64,000 nucleotides of DNA from Kibdelosporangium philippinense (GTDB lineage Bacteria > Actinomycetota > Actinomycetes > Mycobacteriales > Pseudonocardiaceae): NCBI RefSeq assembly GCF_021390435.2, contig NZ_JAJVCN010000001.1, positions 930,001 to 994,000 on the forward strand. The letters run 5' to 3'. The translations under genes were made by a program, and so were the position numbers. The notes under the pieces are model-generated. The model was not told where the DNA came from. It made no database searches and saw only the letters and a program-made list of their open reading frames with translations. Positions 33,183 through 43,900 of this stretch are shown one piece after another. Position 1 is the stretch's first letter, and every line of letters begins with the position of its first letter.

Positions 33183-34190
33183 TCACATCCCTTCGAGGGC
33201 GACGGCGGTCTTGATCCACTTGCTCGGTTCGATCGCGATCGCGATCGCCCGCTCCTCGGCGACTATCCGATCGTGTAGCCGGTCGAGCTGGAAGAACGGC
33301 AGCGCGTTACCGGCGTTGCCGACGTCCGCGACGCAGCTGATCTCTGTCACATCCGTCAGACCGAGCGCGTTGGCCACGCGCTGCGGCAGGCGGCCAGACA
33401 GTTGCGGCGGCAGCAGGTACGACACGGATGCCTGATACCAGCCGGCCATTCCCAGCACCTCCCGCATGGCCTGCCGGGCAAGGAGCGGCACTCGTTGCGC
33501 GATGGCCTTGTGGTCCTGTTCGACGGGTTGTTCCGGCTGGGTGAGGTCGGCCGCGCCGAACCAGCGGACGACCTGACCGGGAGTTCGGCTGAGCCCGCTG
33601 TACCGGTTGAGCACTCGGCGCACCGCGATGGAACCGGGCACCAGTTCGGACGCCAGCACCGCCGCACCGGCACCGTCGCCGAAGAGAACATGGCTGGCCG
33701 GCCTGACCGAATTCGTTTTCTGGTCCAGCACAAGGTGTTTGACACAGACGTCGGCTCCGACGACCACGCCGATCAGGTGCTCCTCGTCCAGTAGCCGGCA
33801 GGCGAGGTCGAGCGCCTGCAGCGCACCCGCGCACCCCGACTGCAGCTGGTAGGTGGACACCTGGTCGATCCCAAGCCGATCGGCGATCAGGTTCACCGTC
33901 GCGGGCATGAGCGCGTCCGGAGATGACGTGCCGAGCACGAGGAAATCCACGTCTCGCGGTTCCAGATCGGCCCTGGCCATGGCTTGCGCGCAAGCCTGCG
34001 CACCGAGGTCGGCCAGGGTGTGTGTGACCTGACCGGTGTTCAGGTCCACAGCGAAGTGTCGTTGCCTGGTGCCGATGAACGCCTCGGCCCAGTTGGCATC
34101 CGTGCCGAACTTGCGGGCGATGGATTCGTTGTCGACGGGCTCACCCGGAAGCGCGGTGCCCGTGGACACGATATGGGCGTGAGAAGACAC
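33183..34190 (-). CDS. KASIII-like (FabH-fold) enzyme lacking the catalytic His
   Basis: 335 residues from GTG 34190, preceded by AAAGGACC. Thiolase fold of the FabH type: ITGxG-like HIVSTGTALPGEPVDNESIA, WAEAFIGTRQRHFA, nucleophile Cys120 in QSGCAGALQALDLA, and the Asn motif VADVGNAGNALPFF. Where FabH has PHQAN, this protein has LLPPQLSGR (about 260-268), putting Pro262 at the position of the catalytic His. Known KASIII relatives with altered triads act as acyltransferases instead of decarboxylative condensing enzymes, so ester or amide acyl transfer is a possible role. It is divergent from the FAAL gene. Confidence 0.85.
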   Translation of the reverse strand: MSSHAHIVSTGTALPGEPVDNESIARKFGTDANWAEAFIGTRQRHFAVDLNTGQVTHTLADLGAQACAQAMARADLEPRDVDFLVLGTSSPDALMPATVNLIADRLGIDQVSTYQLQSGCAGALQALDLACRLLDEEHLIGVVVGADVCVKHLVLDQKTNSVRPASHVLFGDGAGAAVLASELVPGSIAVRRVLNRYSGLSRTPGQVVRWFGAADLTQPEQPVEQDHKAIAQRVPLLARQAMREVLGMAGWYQASVSYLLPPQLSGRLPQRVANALGLTDVTEISCVADVGNAGNALPFFQLDRLHDRIVAEERAIAIAIEPSKWIKTAVALEGM

Positions 34191-34262
34191 AGCGGTCCTT
34201 TCACCAGCTGGCGTTCGAGGAAGCAGGTCCGCGGAAAATCCTTTCCAGTCACATGACCTTGG

Positions 34263-34311
34263 TCAGTGTGCTGACCCGACGGAAGCACTGAAAGTGGCCA
34301 ATCGCGCGGCC
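34263..34311 (-). promoter_or_regulatory. GGCCA-N6-TGGCC cluster box, copy 2, with promoter-like sequence
   Basis: On the minus strand GGCCGCGCGATTGGCC is followed by ACTTTCAG and, 27-28 bases after the box, CACTGACC. It points to the KASIII-like gene starting at 34190. Confidence 0.5.
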
Positions 34312-34366
34312 CTGAACTGCGGTTGTTTTCCGCGACGCGGCACTGTGCCAATGGTGTTCGGGAGGG

Positions 34367-34415
34367 GGCCAGCTGCGTGGCCACTTTTTCAGGCCCCCGG
34401 TCGCCACGCAAACTG
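34367..34415 (+). promoter_or_regulatory. GGCCA-N6-TGGCC cluster box, copy 3, with promoter-like sequence
   Basis: GGCCAGCTGCGTGGCC (34367-34382), then ACTTTTTCAGG, then AAACTG at 34410-34415, 27 bases after the box. If AAACTG is the -10 element, transcription would start at about 34421-34423, at or next to the FAAL ATG, so that mRNA may be leaderless. Confidence 0.5.
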
Positions 34416-34422
34416 TGTCGTC

Positions 34423-36297
34423 ATGATCCCGGATATTCCGACGATAATTGGAGTGGACTTGGTCTCGACGGCGCGAAAGAAATGCGGAGACGATGTCCAA
34501 GAAACCGGCTCGATTGTCTCGGCATTTCGGCGGCTATGCGAATCCGATCCTGAGGCGGTTCTCTTCACTTTCGTCGATGACAAGGGCAGGGATCACGAGA
34601 CGCTCACCGTCGGCGAACTCGCCGCGGCCGCCGACGGGATCGGCAAGTCGCTGCGGTCGTGGGGCGTCCAGGCGGGAGACCGCGCGGTGCTCGTCTACAT
34701 GCCCTCGTTGGACTTCGTAAAGGCGTTTCTCGGGTGTCTGGCAGCGGGCGTGCTCCCGGTTCCGGTGTGCCCGCCCAATCCGTTCAAGCTCAAGCACGAC
34801 ATGGCCACCCTCCGCACAATCGTGGACAGTTGCGCCGCCAGGGTCGTCCTGTCCAACACCGACCTTGATCGGGCGCTGAGCCTGGCTGACGCGACCGGCG
34901 AGGTTCGCTGGCCCGAGATCCCGTGGTACCAGACCGATCGCTGCCAACCGGGCTCAGCCACGCCGGCAGCCTGGCACACGCCCGCGACCGCCGACACTCC
35001 CGCGTTCCTGCAGTACACCTCCGGGTCCACCGGGTCCGCGAAGGGAGTGATCATCACCCACGGCAACCTCTGGCACGAGATGCGGGCCAACGCCGTGGAT
35101 CTCGACCTGGGACCGGATACCCGAGGGGTGTTCTGGCTGCCGCACTTCCACGATCTCGGTCTGATCACCGTCATCCTCAACACCGTTGTGGGCAACGGCC
35201 TGAACACCCATCTGATGTCGCCGCTGACCTTCATGAAGCGGCCGGCGATCTGGTTCGAGGTGATCTCACGGATCCAGGCGACCCACACGGCGGCCCCCAA
35301 CTTCGCGTACGAGTTGCTGGTCCGCAAGACCTCGCCGGAGCAGCGGCGGAGCTGGGATCTGAGCTCGCTGCGGCTGGTCGGTTCGGCCGGCGAGCAGGTA
35401 CGCCCGGCGACGGTTCGTACCTTCCTGGATGCCTTCGCCGACAGCAAGCTGCGGCCGGACGCGTTCTATGCCGGGTACGGGCTGGCGGAGTGTTCGGTGT
35501 CGGTGTCCGTGGGTGGCAGAACCGTTTTGAGACTGGACAAACAACAACTCGAGGAGGCCGGCTGTGCCGTGCCGCTCGACGATGCCTCGGATCGACCCTC
35601 GGCCAGCTACTTCAGCTGTGGGCGAGTCACCAAGCCGGGGGCGTACACGCGCATCGTGGACCCGGACACCTGTCGGCCGTGCCCGCCCGGGCACGTCGGT
35701 GAGATCTGGGTCGACTCCCCGACCAACGCGGCCGGCTACTGGGGATTGATCGACGAGACCGACGAAGTCTTCCGGGCCAGGTGCCATGGCGAGCACCCAC
35801 CGCGCGAATACCTGCGGACTGGTGACCTCGGATTCTTCTTCGACGGTGAACTGTTCGTGACCGGCCGCCACAAGGACCTGATCATCGTGCGGGGCCATAA
35901 CCGGTACTCGCAGGACATCGAGGACAGCGCGCGCGAGGCGCATCCCTTTGTCCGGCCGGGCGGGCTCGCCGCGTTCTCGGTCCCGCCGGATGACGACGAT
36001 TCGTCGGACGAGCGGCTCGTGCTGTTCGTCGAGGTTCGCCAGGGGCGGCTGGACGCGGAGGATCTGGAGGCGATCCTGTGCGGGGTTCGCCGGCGTGTCC
36101 AGGAGGATCACCAGATCACCTGTCACGCGGTTGTCCTCGGCACAGCGGGCACGGTCAAGAAGACCACCAGCGGTAAGATTCGCCGTTCGGCATGCCGTCG
36201 TGCCTACCTCAGCGGCGAGATCCACGCGGCCAAGACGACAATCGGGGTGTTCCCGACGGCCCGGCAGGACGTGCGTGGCATGGATGCCGCGCGGTGA
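34423..36297 (+). CDS. fatty acyl-AMP ligase (FAAL)
   Basis: 624 residues. Adenylate-forming enzyme: P-loop LQYTSGSTGSAKGVIITHGN, FWLPHFHDLGLITVILN (typical of FAALs), NFAYELLVRKT, FYAGYGLAECSVSVS, YLRTGDLGFFFDGELFVTGR, DLIIVRGHNRYSQDIE and C-terminal TVKKTTSGKIRRSACR with the catalytic Lys. FAALs activate a fatty acid as acyl-AMP and hand it to an ACP. The likely acceptors are the free ACP at 49225 or the first PKS. ATG 34423 is used because of the promoter-like sequence just upstream; GTG 34453 is an alternative. It overlaps the next gene by GTGA. Confidence 0.92.
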   Translation: MIPDIPTIIGVDLVSTARKKCGDDVQETGSIVSAFRRLCESDPEAVLFTFVDDKGRDHETLTVGELAAAADGIGKSLRSWGVQAGDRAVLVYMPSLDFVKAFLGCLAAGVLPVPVCPPNPFKLKHDMATLRTIVDSCAARVVLSNTDLDRALSLADATGEVRWPEIPWYQTDRCQPGSATPAAWHTPATADTPAFLQYTSGSTGSAKGVIITHGNLWHEMRANAVDLDLGPDTRGVFWLPHFHDLGLITVILNTVVGNGLNTHLMSPLTFMKRPAIWFEVISRIQATHTAAPNFAYELLVRKTSPEQRRSWDLSSLRLVGSAGEQVRPATVRTFLDAFADSKLRPDAFYAGYGLAECSVSVSVGGRTVLRLDKQQLEEAGCAVPLDDASDRPSASYFSCGRVTKPGAYTRIVDPDTCRPCPPGHVGEIWVDSPTNAAGYWGLIDETDEVFRARCHGEHPPREYLRTGDLGFFFDGELFVTGRHKDLIIVRGHNRYSQDIEDSAREAHPFVRPGGLAAFSVPPDDDDSSDERLVLFVEVRQGRLDAEDLEAILCGVRRRVQEDHQITCHAVVLGTAGTVKKTTSGKIRRSACRRAYLSGEIHAAKTTIGVFPTARQDVRGMDAAR

Positions 36298-37910
36298 CCG
36301 GCTTCGCGACTATCGAGCAAGCACAGGTAGACCGCCAGCCCACCGGTGGACCGAGGGCGCAGTTCAGTCCTGAGGGGATTGCCGCGGCGGTGGCGAAGAT
36401 CCGCGAGCCGCTGCACATCGTGGCGGACACCTCCGCCGCGTGTGTGGGTGTCGCTCTGGGGGATCCGCCGGTGCTTGATGATCGGCAGGAGATCGTCGGC
36501 ATGCTGCCGCCGTTGTATCCGGAGTGGCTCGGCAGCCAGTCCTTCTGTACCACGCACGGTACGCGCTTTCCCTATGTGGCAGGGGAGATGGCCAACGGCA
36601 TCGCCACAACGCGGATGGTGATCGAGATGGCCCGCGCGGAGATGCTCGGCTTCTTCGGTGCCGCGGGCTTGGACCTCGCACGTGTCGACCGGGCCGTCAA
36701 CGAGCTCGTCGACGAGGTGGGCGGCGGTTCGAACTGGGGTGTGAACCTGATCCACTCGCCGGGCGAGCCGCAATTCGAGGAGCGGGTCGCCGACCTGCTC
36801 GTGCGCCGCGGAGTTCCACGGATCTCAGCGTCGGCGTTCATGGGGCTGACCCTTGCTGTGGTGCGGTGTGCGGCAACCGGCCTCCGGGCCGACCATAGTG
36901 GACGGATCGAACGTCGCACCCAGCTGTTCGCCAAGGTTTCCCGCCTCGAAGTCGCCGAGCGGTTCATGTCGCCCGCGCCAGCCGAACTGCTCGACGTGCT
37001 GGTGGCGCGAGGACAGTTGACGCAGGACGAAGCCAAGCTGGCGGCGCGAGTGCCGGTTGCCGAAGACGTCACCGTTGAAGCCGATAGCGGGGGACACACC
37101 GACAACCGACCGTTGATGACGGTGCTGCCGGCGATTGTCTCGCTGCGAGACCAACTGGCCCGTCGGTATCGCTATGCCCGCCCGATCAGGGTCGGCGCCG
37201 CGGGCGGCCTCGGCTCACCCGACAGTGTCGCGGCCGCGTTCGCCCTCGGTGCCGCGTACGTCGTGACCGGCTCGGTGAACCAGGCGTCGGTCGAGGCCGG
37301 GCTGTCGGACGATGCCAAGGGCATGCTCGCCAAGGCGGACCTGGCCGACGTGGGCATGGCGCCGGCCGCGGACATGTTCGAGCTGGGTATCCGGCTGCAG
37401 GTGCTGCGCCGCGGCACCCTGTTCGCCAGCCGTGCCGCCCAGCTCTACGAGATCTACCGAAACCATCCCAGTCTTGAGCGGATCCCGGCGGAAATCCGCA
37501 GCAAGCTCGAACGGGACATCCTGCGGGCTCCCATGGCCGAGATCTGGGCGGAAACAGCCGGTTTCTGGCAGCGGCGTGATCCCGCGGAGCTGGCCAAGGC
37601 CGAGCGTGATCCCAAACACCGGATGGCACTGCTTTTCCGTTGGTATCTGGGCAAGTCCAGTCGTTGGGCCATCGATGGCGAGCTGTCCCGCCGTACCGAC
37701 TACCAGATCTGGTGTGGTCCGGCGATGGGCGCGTTCAACCGGTGGACCGCCGGCAGTTTCCTGGCCGAGCCGGCGAACCGATCTGTCGTGCAGATCGCCC
37801 GCAACCTCCTCGAAGGGGCCGCGGTGATCACTCGCGCACATCAGTTGCGTACTTACGGCGTTCCCATGCCGGCGGCCGCGTTCGCGTTCACACCGCGCCC
37901 GCTTGCCTGA
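36294..37910 (+). CDS. PfaD-type trans-acting enoyl reductase
   Basis: 538 residues from GTG 36294, overlapping the FAAL stop (GTGA). Signatures of the FMN-dependent PfaD family: VVADTSAACVGVALGDPPVL, FCTTHGTRFPYVAGEMANGI, GAAGLDLARVDRAVNELVDE, RVGAAGGLGSPDSVAAAFAL, VTGSVNQASVEAGLSDDAKG, DMFELGIRLQVLRRGTLFAS and RDPKHRMALLFRWYLGKSSR. In PUFA synthases PfaD reduces enoyl-ACP made by PfaA-C. It is translationally coupled to FAAL and followed 28 bp later by the PfaA-like gene. Confidence 0.92.
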   Translation: MTGFATIEQAQVDRQPTGGPRAQFSPEGIAAAVAKIREPLHIVADTSAACVGVALGDPPVLDDRQEIVGMLPPLYPEWLGSQSFCTTHGTRFPYVAGEMANGIATTRMVIEMARAEMLGFFGAAGLDLARVDRAVNELVDEVGGGSNWGVNLIHSPGEPQFEERVADLLVRRGVPRISASAFMGLTLAVVRCAATGLRADHSGRIERRTQLFAKVSRLEVAERFMSPAPAELLDVLVARGQLTQDEAKLAARVPVAEDVTVEADSGGHTDNRPLMTVLPAIVSLRDQLARRYRYARPIRVGAAGGLGSPDSVAAAFALGAAYVVTGSVNQASVEAGLSDDAKGMLAKADLADVGMAPAADMFELGIRLQVLRRGTLFASRAAQLYEIYRNHPSLERIPAEIRSKLERDILRAPMAEIWAETAGFWQRRDPAELAKAERDPKHRMALLFRWYLGKSSRWAIDGELSRRTDYQIWCGPAMGAFNRWTAGSFLAEPANRSVVQIARNLLEGAAVITRAHQLRTYGVPMPAAAFAFTPRPLA

Positions 37911-37938
37911 ACCGGTACACCCACTTCCCGAGGTGACT

Positions 37939-40900
37939 ATGAAGATGAGGTCCGGCGACAGTGCCGATGCTCGACCCTGCGAGCAGGTCTTCGACGCCGA
38001 TGCTCGACCCTGCGAGCAGGTCTTCGGTCATGTCCGGCAGCAGCCCATCGCCATCGTAGGAGTCGGCTCCCTGATGCCGGGCTCAACGGACGTCGGAGGT
38101 TTCTGGCGTAGCGTGCTGGAAGGGCGTGACCTGCTCACCGATGTCCCACCTACACATTGGCTGGTCGAGGACTACTACGATCCGGACCCGGCAGCCCCCG
38201 ACAAGACCTACAGCCGTCGAGGGGCTTTCCTCCCACCGATCGACTTCGACCCGGTCGCGTACGGCATACCACCGAACACCGTGGCGGCCACCGACACAAG
38301 CCAGTTGCTCGCGCTCATGGTGGCCGAGCAGGTGCTGACCGACGCGACCGGCGGCGACCTCGCCGCGATGAACCGCGAACGAGTGAGCGTCATCCTCGGC
38401 CTCGGCGCGCTGGAACTGCTCACCACGATGGCCGCTCGGCTCGAACGTCCGGTGTGGCTCAAGGCGTTGCGGGAAAGTGGTGTCGAGGAATCCGAGGCAC
38501 AGGCGATCTGCGATCGGATCGCCAGCCATTACGTGCCGTGGCAGGAAGCGACTTTTCCCGGGCTGCTCGGCAATGTCGTCGCGGGCCGGATCGCCAACAA
38601 GTTCGACCTGCGCGGCACCAACTTCACCGCGGACGCCGCGTGCGCGAGCTCGTTCGCCGCGGTGGCCAGTGCCGTGAACGAACTCGCCCTCGGCCGGTCC
38701 GACCTGGTGATCACCGGTGGCGTCGACGCGTTCAACGACATCTCGATGTACATGTGCTTCAGCAAGACACCGGCGCTCTCGCCGACCGGAGACTGCCGGC
38801 CGTTCTCGGATGCCGCGGACGGCACGATACTGGGCGAGGGCCTGGTCATGTTCGCGCTCAAGCGATTGGAGGACGCCGAACGGGACAATGACCGCATCTA
38901 CGCGGTCGTTCGCGGCATCGGCTCGTCCTCGGACGGCCGTGCGACCGCGGTCTACGCGCCGTTGCCGGAGGGACAGGCCAGGGCGCTGCGCCGGACGTAC
39001 GAGGTGGCCGGGTACGGCCCGGAAACCGTCGAGCTCGTCGAGGCACACGGCACGGGTACCAAAGCGGGCGACGCGGCCGAGTTCGCCGCCCTGCGCGCGA
39101 CGTTCGAACAGACCGGCCGGGCAGGCCGGTGGTGCGCGCTCGGATCGGTGAAATCCCAGGTCGGCCATACCAAAGGCGCGGCCGGTGCGGCTGGCATGCT
39201 GAAAGCCGTGCTCGCCTTGCAGCACAAGGTGTTTCCGCCGACGCTCAAGGTCGAGCGCCCGAATCCCGAGCTGGGCATGGAAAGCAGTCCGTTGTATCTC
39301 AACACGCATGCCCGCCCGTGGGTACGCGGCTCGACGCATCCACGCCGGGCCTCGGTGTCCAGCTTCGGCTTCGGTGGCACCAACTTCCATGTGACGCTTG
39401 AGGAATACCTCCCCGGAACCAGGAGTGGGGGTGGCGTCCCGGCGTCACGCACCCGCACGATGCCCGCTGAACTCGTGCTCATCAGTGCGCCCACTGTCAC
39501 GGAACTCGTGAACCGTGCTCGTGGCATCGGCAACGGCGATCTTCGGCAGCACGACTTGGCTTGGGTCGCGCGGGAGACACAGCGGACGTTCCACCACGAC
39601 GATCACGTCAGACTGGCAGTGGTCGCAACCGATACCGCGGAACTCGCGAGCAGGCTCGAGCAAGCTGTCATGCTGATCGAGAACAACCCGGGCGCTTCCT
39701 TCTCCACACTGAGTGGACTGCACTACGGAGCCGGCCCCACGGCACTCGGCGATATCGCGTTCTTGTTTCCCGGTCAGGGCAGCCAGTACACCGGTATGGG
39801 TGCCGACGTCGCAATGCACTTCCCCGCGGCGGGCGCCGTCTGGGACTGGGCGGCCGCGATCGGCATCGGCGACCGGCCGTTGCACGAGGTGGTCTTCCCG
39901 ATTCCCGCCTTCACCGATCTCGAACGGGAGGCGCAGGAACGGCTGCTGACGGCGACCGAGTGGGCTCAACCGGCCCTTGCGGTGTCGAGCTTGGCGTTGC
40001 TCAATGTGCTGAGCGGGCTTGGGCTGGCGTCGGATTGCGTGGCAGGGCACAGCTTTGGCGAGTTGGTCGGGTTGTACGTCGCGGGGGCGTTCGACGAGGA
40101 AACCCTGGTACGGCTGGCCCGACGCCGGGGTGAGCTGATGCGTGACGCGGCGGCCGTCCCCGGTATGATGGTGGCCGTTTCCGGATCTCGCGAAGATGTC
40201 GAGGCGGTCATCGCCAGCTGTGGTGATGAGAAACTGTGGGTGGCCAACGACAACGCGCCGCGACAGGTCGTCGTGTCGGGCACTGCTTCGGCGGTTGAGA
40301 TCTTCGAGGGTAAGCTCGCCAAGGCAGGGCTGTTGGCGAAGCGACTCAACGCCGCGACCGGTTTTCACAGCCCGTTGGTCATGGCGGCGAGTGGCCCGTT
40401 GCGGCATTTTTTGTCCGATGTGGACATCCGTGGTCCGCAGATCGACGTGTACGGCAACGCGGATGCCGCCAAGTACCCGTCGGATCCGGACGCCGTGCGC
40501 CACCGCATCGCGGATCACCTAGCGTCCGGTGTGCGGTTCGTCGACCAGATCGAAGCGATGTACTGCCGTGGGGTGCGCACGTTCATCGAGATCGGCGCGG
40601 GTTCCGCGGTCACCCGACTGGTCGGCCAGATACTCGGTGACCGCCAGCACACGGCGGTGAGTCTCGATCGCAAGGGCGGCAACGGTGTCACGAGCCTCTA
40701 CGACGCATTGGGACTGCTCTGCGCGCGAGGCATGGCGATGAATCTGGACGCGTTGTGGGCTGGCTACGCGCCGCCTGTGCGACGTCAGGAAGCGCCGAAG
40801 TCCAAGGCGGTGGTGAAGATCTCGGGTGCCAACTTCGATCGCCGATATCCCCCGGCCGACGGTGCGGATGCGCTGCCTCCGCCGAATCCGCCACGGTCCA

Positions 40901-43900
40901 CCGAAGACCCGCTTGCGGGGTCGAGCATCGGCACCGAAGACCCGCTTGCGGGGTCGAGCATCGGCACCGAAGACCTGCTTGCGGGGTCTGAAGGCCAGTT
41001 CGCGGGGTCGAGCATCGGCACTGTAGGTCCGTTTGCCGGGTCGAGCAATGGCACCGACGTCGTTGGTGATGGGTGGCTGCGTGTTCATGAGGATCTCGCG
41101 CGCCGGACGATGGACGCGCATGCCGCGTATCAGCGGGCGATGGCCGACAGCCACGTCGCCTTCCTGAAACTTGCCGACACATGGGCAGGAGGTCTCGGCG
41201 CGGCAGTCACAGCGAACGAGAAGTCGCCCGACCGGGTGCCGCAGACGTCAAACGATCTGCTCGCCGGGCCGGGCACCGAAGATCCGCTTGTGGGGTCGAG
41301 CATCGGCGCCGATGACCTGCTTGCAGGATCGAGTATGAGCACCGATTCGTCCGTGCCGGATTTCGCGATCACGCCACCGGTGCAACCGATGCGGGCCGCG
41401 CCAACCGGAAATTTCACGGCTCCGGATCCCGTGACCCCAGTGGACACAGTGGACGCCGAAGCGGTGGACCTCGGGTCGGTGCTGCTGTCGGTGGTCGCGG
41501 ACAAGACGGGCTATCCGCCGGAGATCCTCGATGCCGGGATGGAGTTGGAAGCCGATCTGGGGATCGATTCGATCAAGCGGGTGGAGATCCTGTCGGCGTT
41601 GCGGGAGAAGGTGCCGGGCCTGCCCGATGTGGACGCCATGGAGCTCGGCAAGTTGCGCACGATCGGCCAGATCGTCGACAAGCTCAAGGAAGCCACCCAC
41701 ACCGATGGTGTGTCGTCGCTCGACCGGACCGTTGTGCGGACGGTGGTCGCCGAGGCATCGGGTTTGGCGATGGCCGGGCTGGGCGATGGCCCGCTGGCCG
41801 TCACCGATGACGGTGGCGGTATCGCGCACCTGGTGGTGGAGCGGCTCACCGCACACGGCTTGTCCGCCCGTGTCGTCACCGATGTCGCCCCGGATGTCGC
41901 CGGTGTGATCTTCCTCGGTGGCCTGCGAGATGTCGGTTCCGAGGAGCAGGCTCTCGCGGTCAACGTCGAAGCGTTCCGCACCGCGTCGGCGGTGGCGCGG
42001 TGTTTCGAGGAGTTCGGTGGCGTGTTCGTGACCGTGCAGGACACCGGCGGGGACTTCGGGCTCGGCGGTCTACAGCCGACCCGTGCTTGGCTCGGTGGCG
42101 TTGCCGCGCTCGCCAAGACCGTTGCTCAGGAATGGACGACCGCCAGCGTGAAGGCGATCGACTGTGAGCGCGGCGGCCGGACGGCTTCGGCGATCGCGGA
42201 GGACATCGTGCGCGAACTCCTCGCCGGTGGGTCGACGCTGGAGGTGGGCCTGCGTGCGGACGGCACCAGGACCACTGTGGAACTTGTCAAGACACGCGTC
42301 GAATCCGTTGGCACGCCAAGGATCGGGCCGGAATCCGTGATCGTGGCGACCGGTGGCGGGCGTGGGGTGACGGCCGCGTCGTTGCGTGCCCTCGCCGAGA
42401 GGTACCAGCCGCGACTTGTCCTCATCGGACGCACGCCGTTGCTCGACGAGCCCGACGAGTTGCGCGGCGTCACGGACGACGCCTCGCTCAAGCAGATCGT
42501 GACCGAACTCGAGCTGCGACGGACCGGGCAGCGGCCGGCTCCTGCCTACGTGGGTTCGCTGGTCGAGGCGCTCAGGTCCGCGCGTGAGATCCGGGGCACG
42601 CTCGCGGCCTTGGCGCGAGCAGGATCGGAAGTGCGGTACGTCCCGGTGGATGTCAGGGACGGCAAGGCATTGGCCGTGGCGCTCGATGAGGTACGGCAGA
42701 GTTGGGGACCGATCACCGGCGTCATCCATGGAGCCGGTGTCCTCGCGGACAAACGTGTCGTGGACAAGACCGTGCGGCAGTTCGAGCAAGTCTTCGGCAC
42801 GAAAGTCGTCGGCCTGCTTACGCTGCTGGACGCGACGGAGAACGATCCGCTCGACGTGCTGTGCGTGTTCTCTTCGGTGGTGGCACGCTATGGCAACCCC
42901 GGCCAGAGCGACTACGCGATGGCGAACGAGGTGCTCAACCAGGTCGCGAGTGCTGAGGCGGTGAAACGGCCGGGCAGTGTGGTCCGGTCGATCGCGTGGG
43001 GACCGTGGCATGGCGGCATGGTCACGCCGGAGGTTGAGCGCCACTTCCGCGGCCTTCAGGTGCCGTTGGTCCCGGTTGCCGCCGGAACGCAGGCGTTCGT
43101 CGCCGAACTCGGTGGCCAACCGGGCGAGGCCCAGGTTGTCATCGCGCCTGGTGACACTGACGGCCAGTTGTTGGGGGCTGCCCGTCAGCGTGCCATGGAG
43201 GCAGAGATCCGGCTGAGCGCGCGGACGCATTCGTACCTGGCCGACCACACCATCGCGGGTGCACCGGTCGTACCGGTGGCCATGGTGATGGAGTGGTTCG
43301 CGGCAGCGGCACGGGAGTCACGCCCACGGGAGCACACGGCGATGATTCGCGACATCAGTGTGTTGCGCAAGATCAGCCTGAACCGCTTCGAAGACAGCGG
43401 CACACGTCTCGCTGTGCGCTGCACCGCTGACGGCCCGAAGCTGAGGATGGAACTGCTTGGCGAGGATGGCAGGTCGCACTACCGGGCGACCGTGCACCTT
43501 GGCGGTGTGGACGCCGGGCCGATGACCGCCTGGGCCGCTCCACCAGATCTCCAACCGGTCGACCAGACGGAGATCTACGACGGGCGCGTCCTGTTCCATG
43601 GCCCACGTTTCCAGGCGATCCGTTCGCTGCACGGCGTCTCGCGCTTGGGAGCGATCGCTGACGTCGTAGGCCTGGAGGCGTTGGGCTGGACCGGCTTGAC
43701 CGGCACGGTGTGGCGGACTGACCCCGCGGCCACGGACGCCTGCCTCCAGCTGTCGCTGCTCTGGGCCGAAAAGGTCCTTGGCGGCGCCGCGCTGCCGATG
43801 TCCGTCGGCGAATACCGGTTGCACCGAGAAGGTCCGGCGAGTGGGCCGATGCGGTGCGTCGTCCGGGCCAAACAGGTCCACATCGACCATGCCAAATGCG

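Noticed and set aside
40902..41345. Possible CRISPR-like array because of regular short repeats
   Set aside because: Units are adjacent with no unique spacers, lie inside a coding frame, and have a 33-bp in-frame period; no cas genes.
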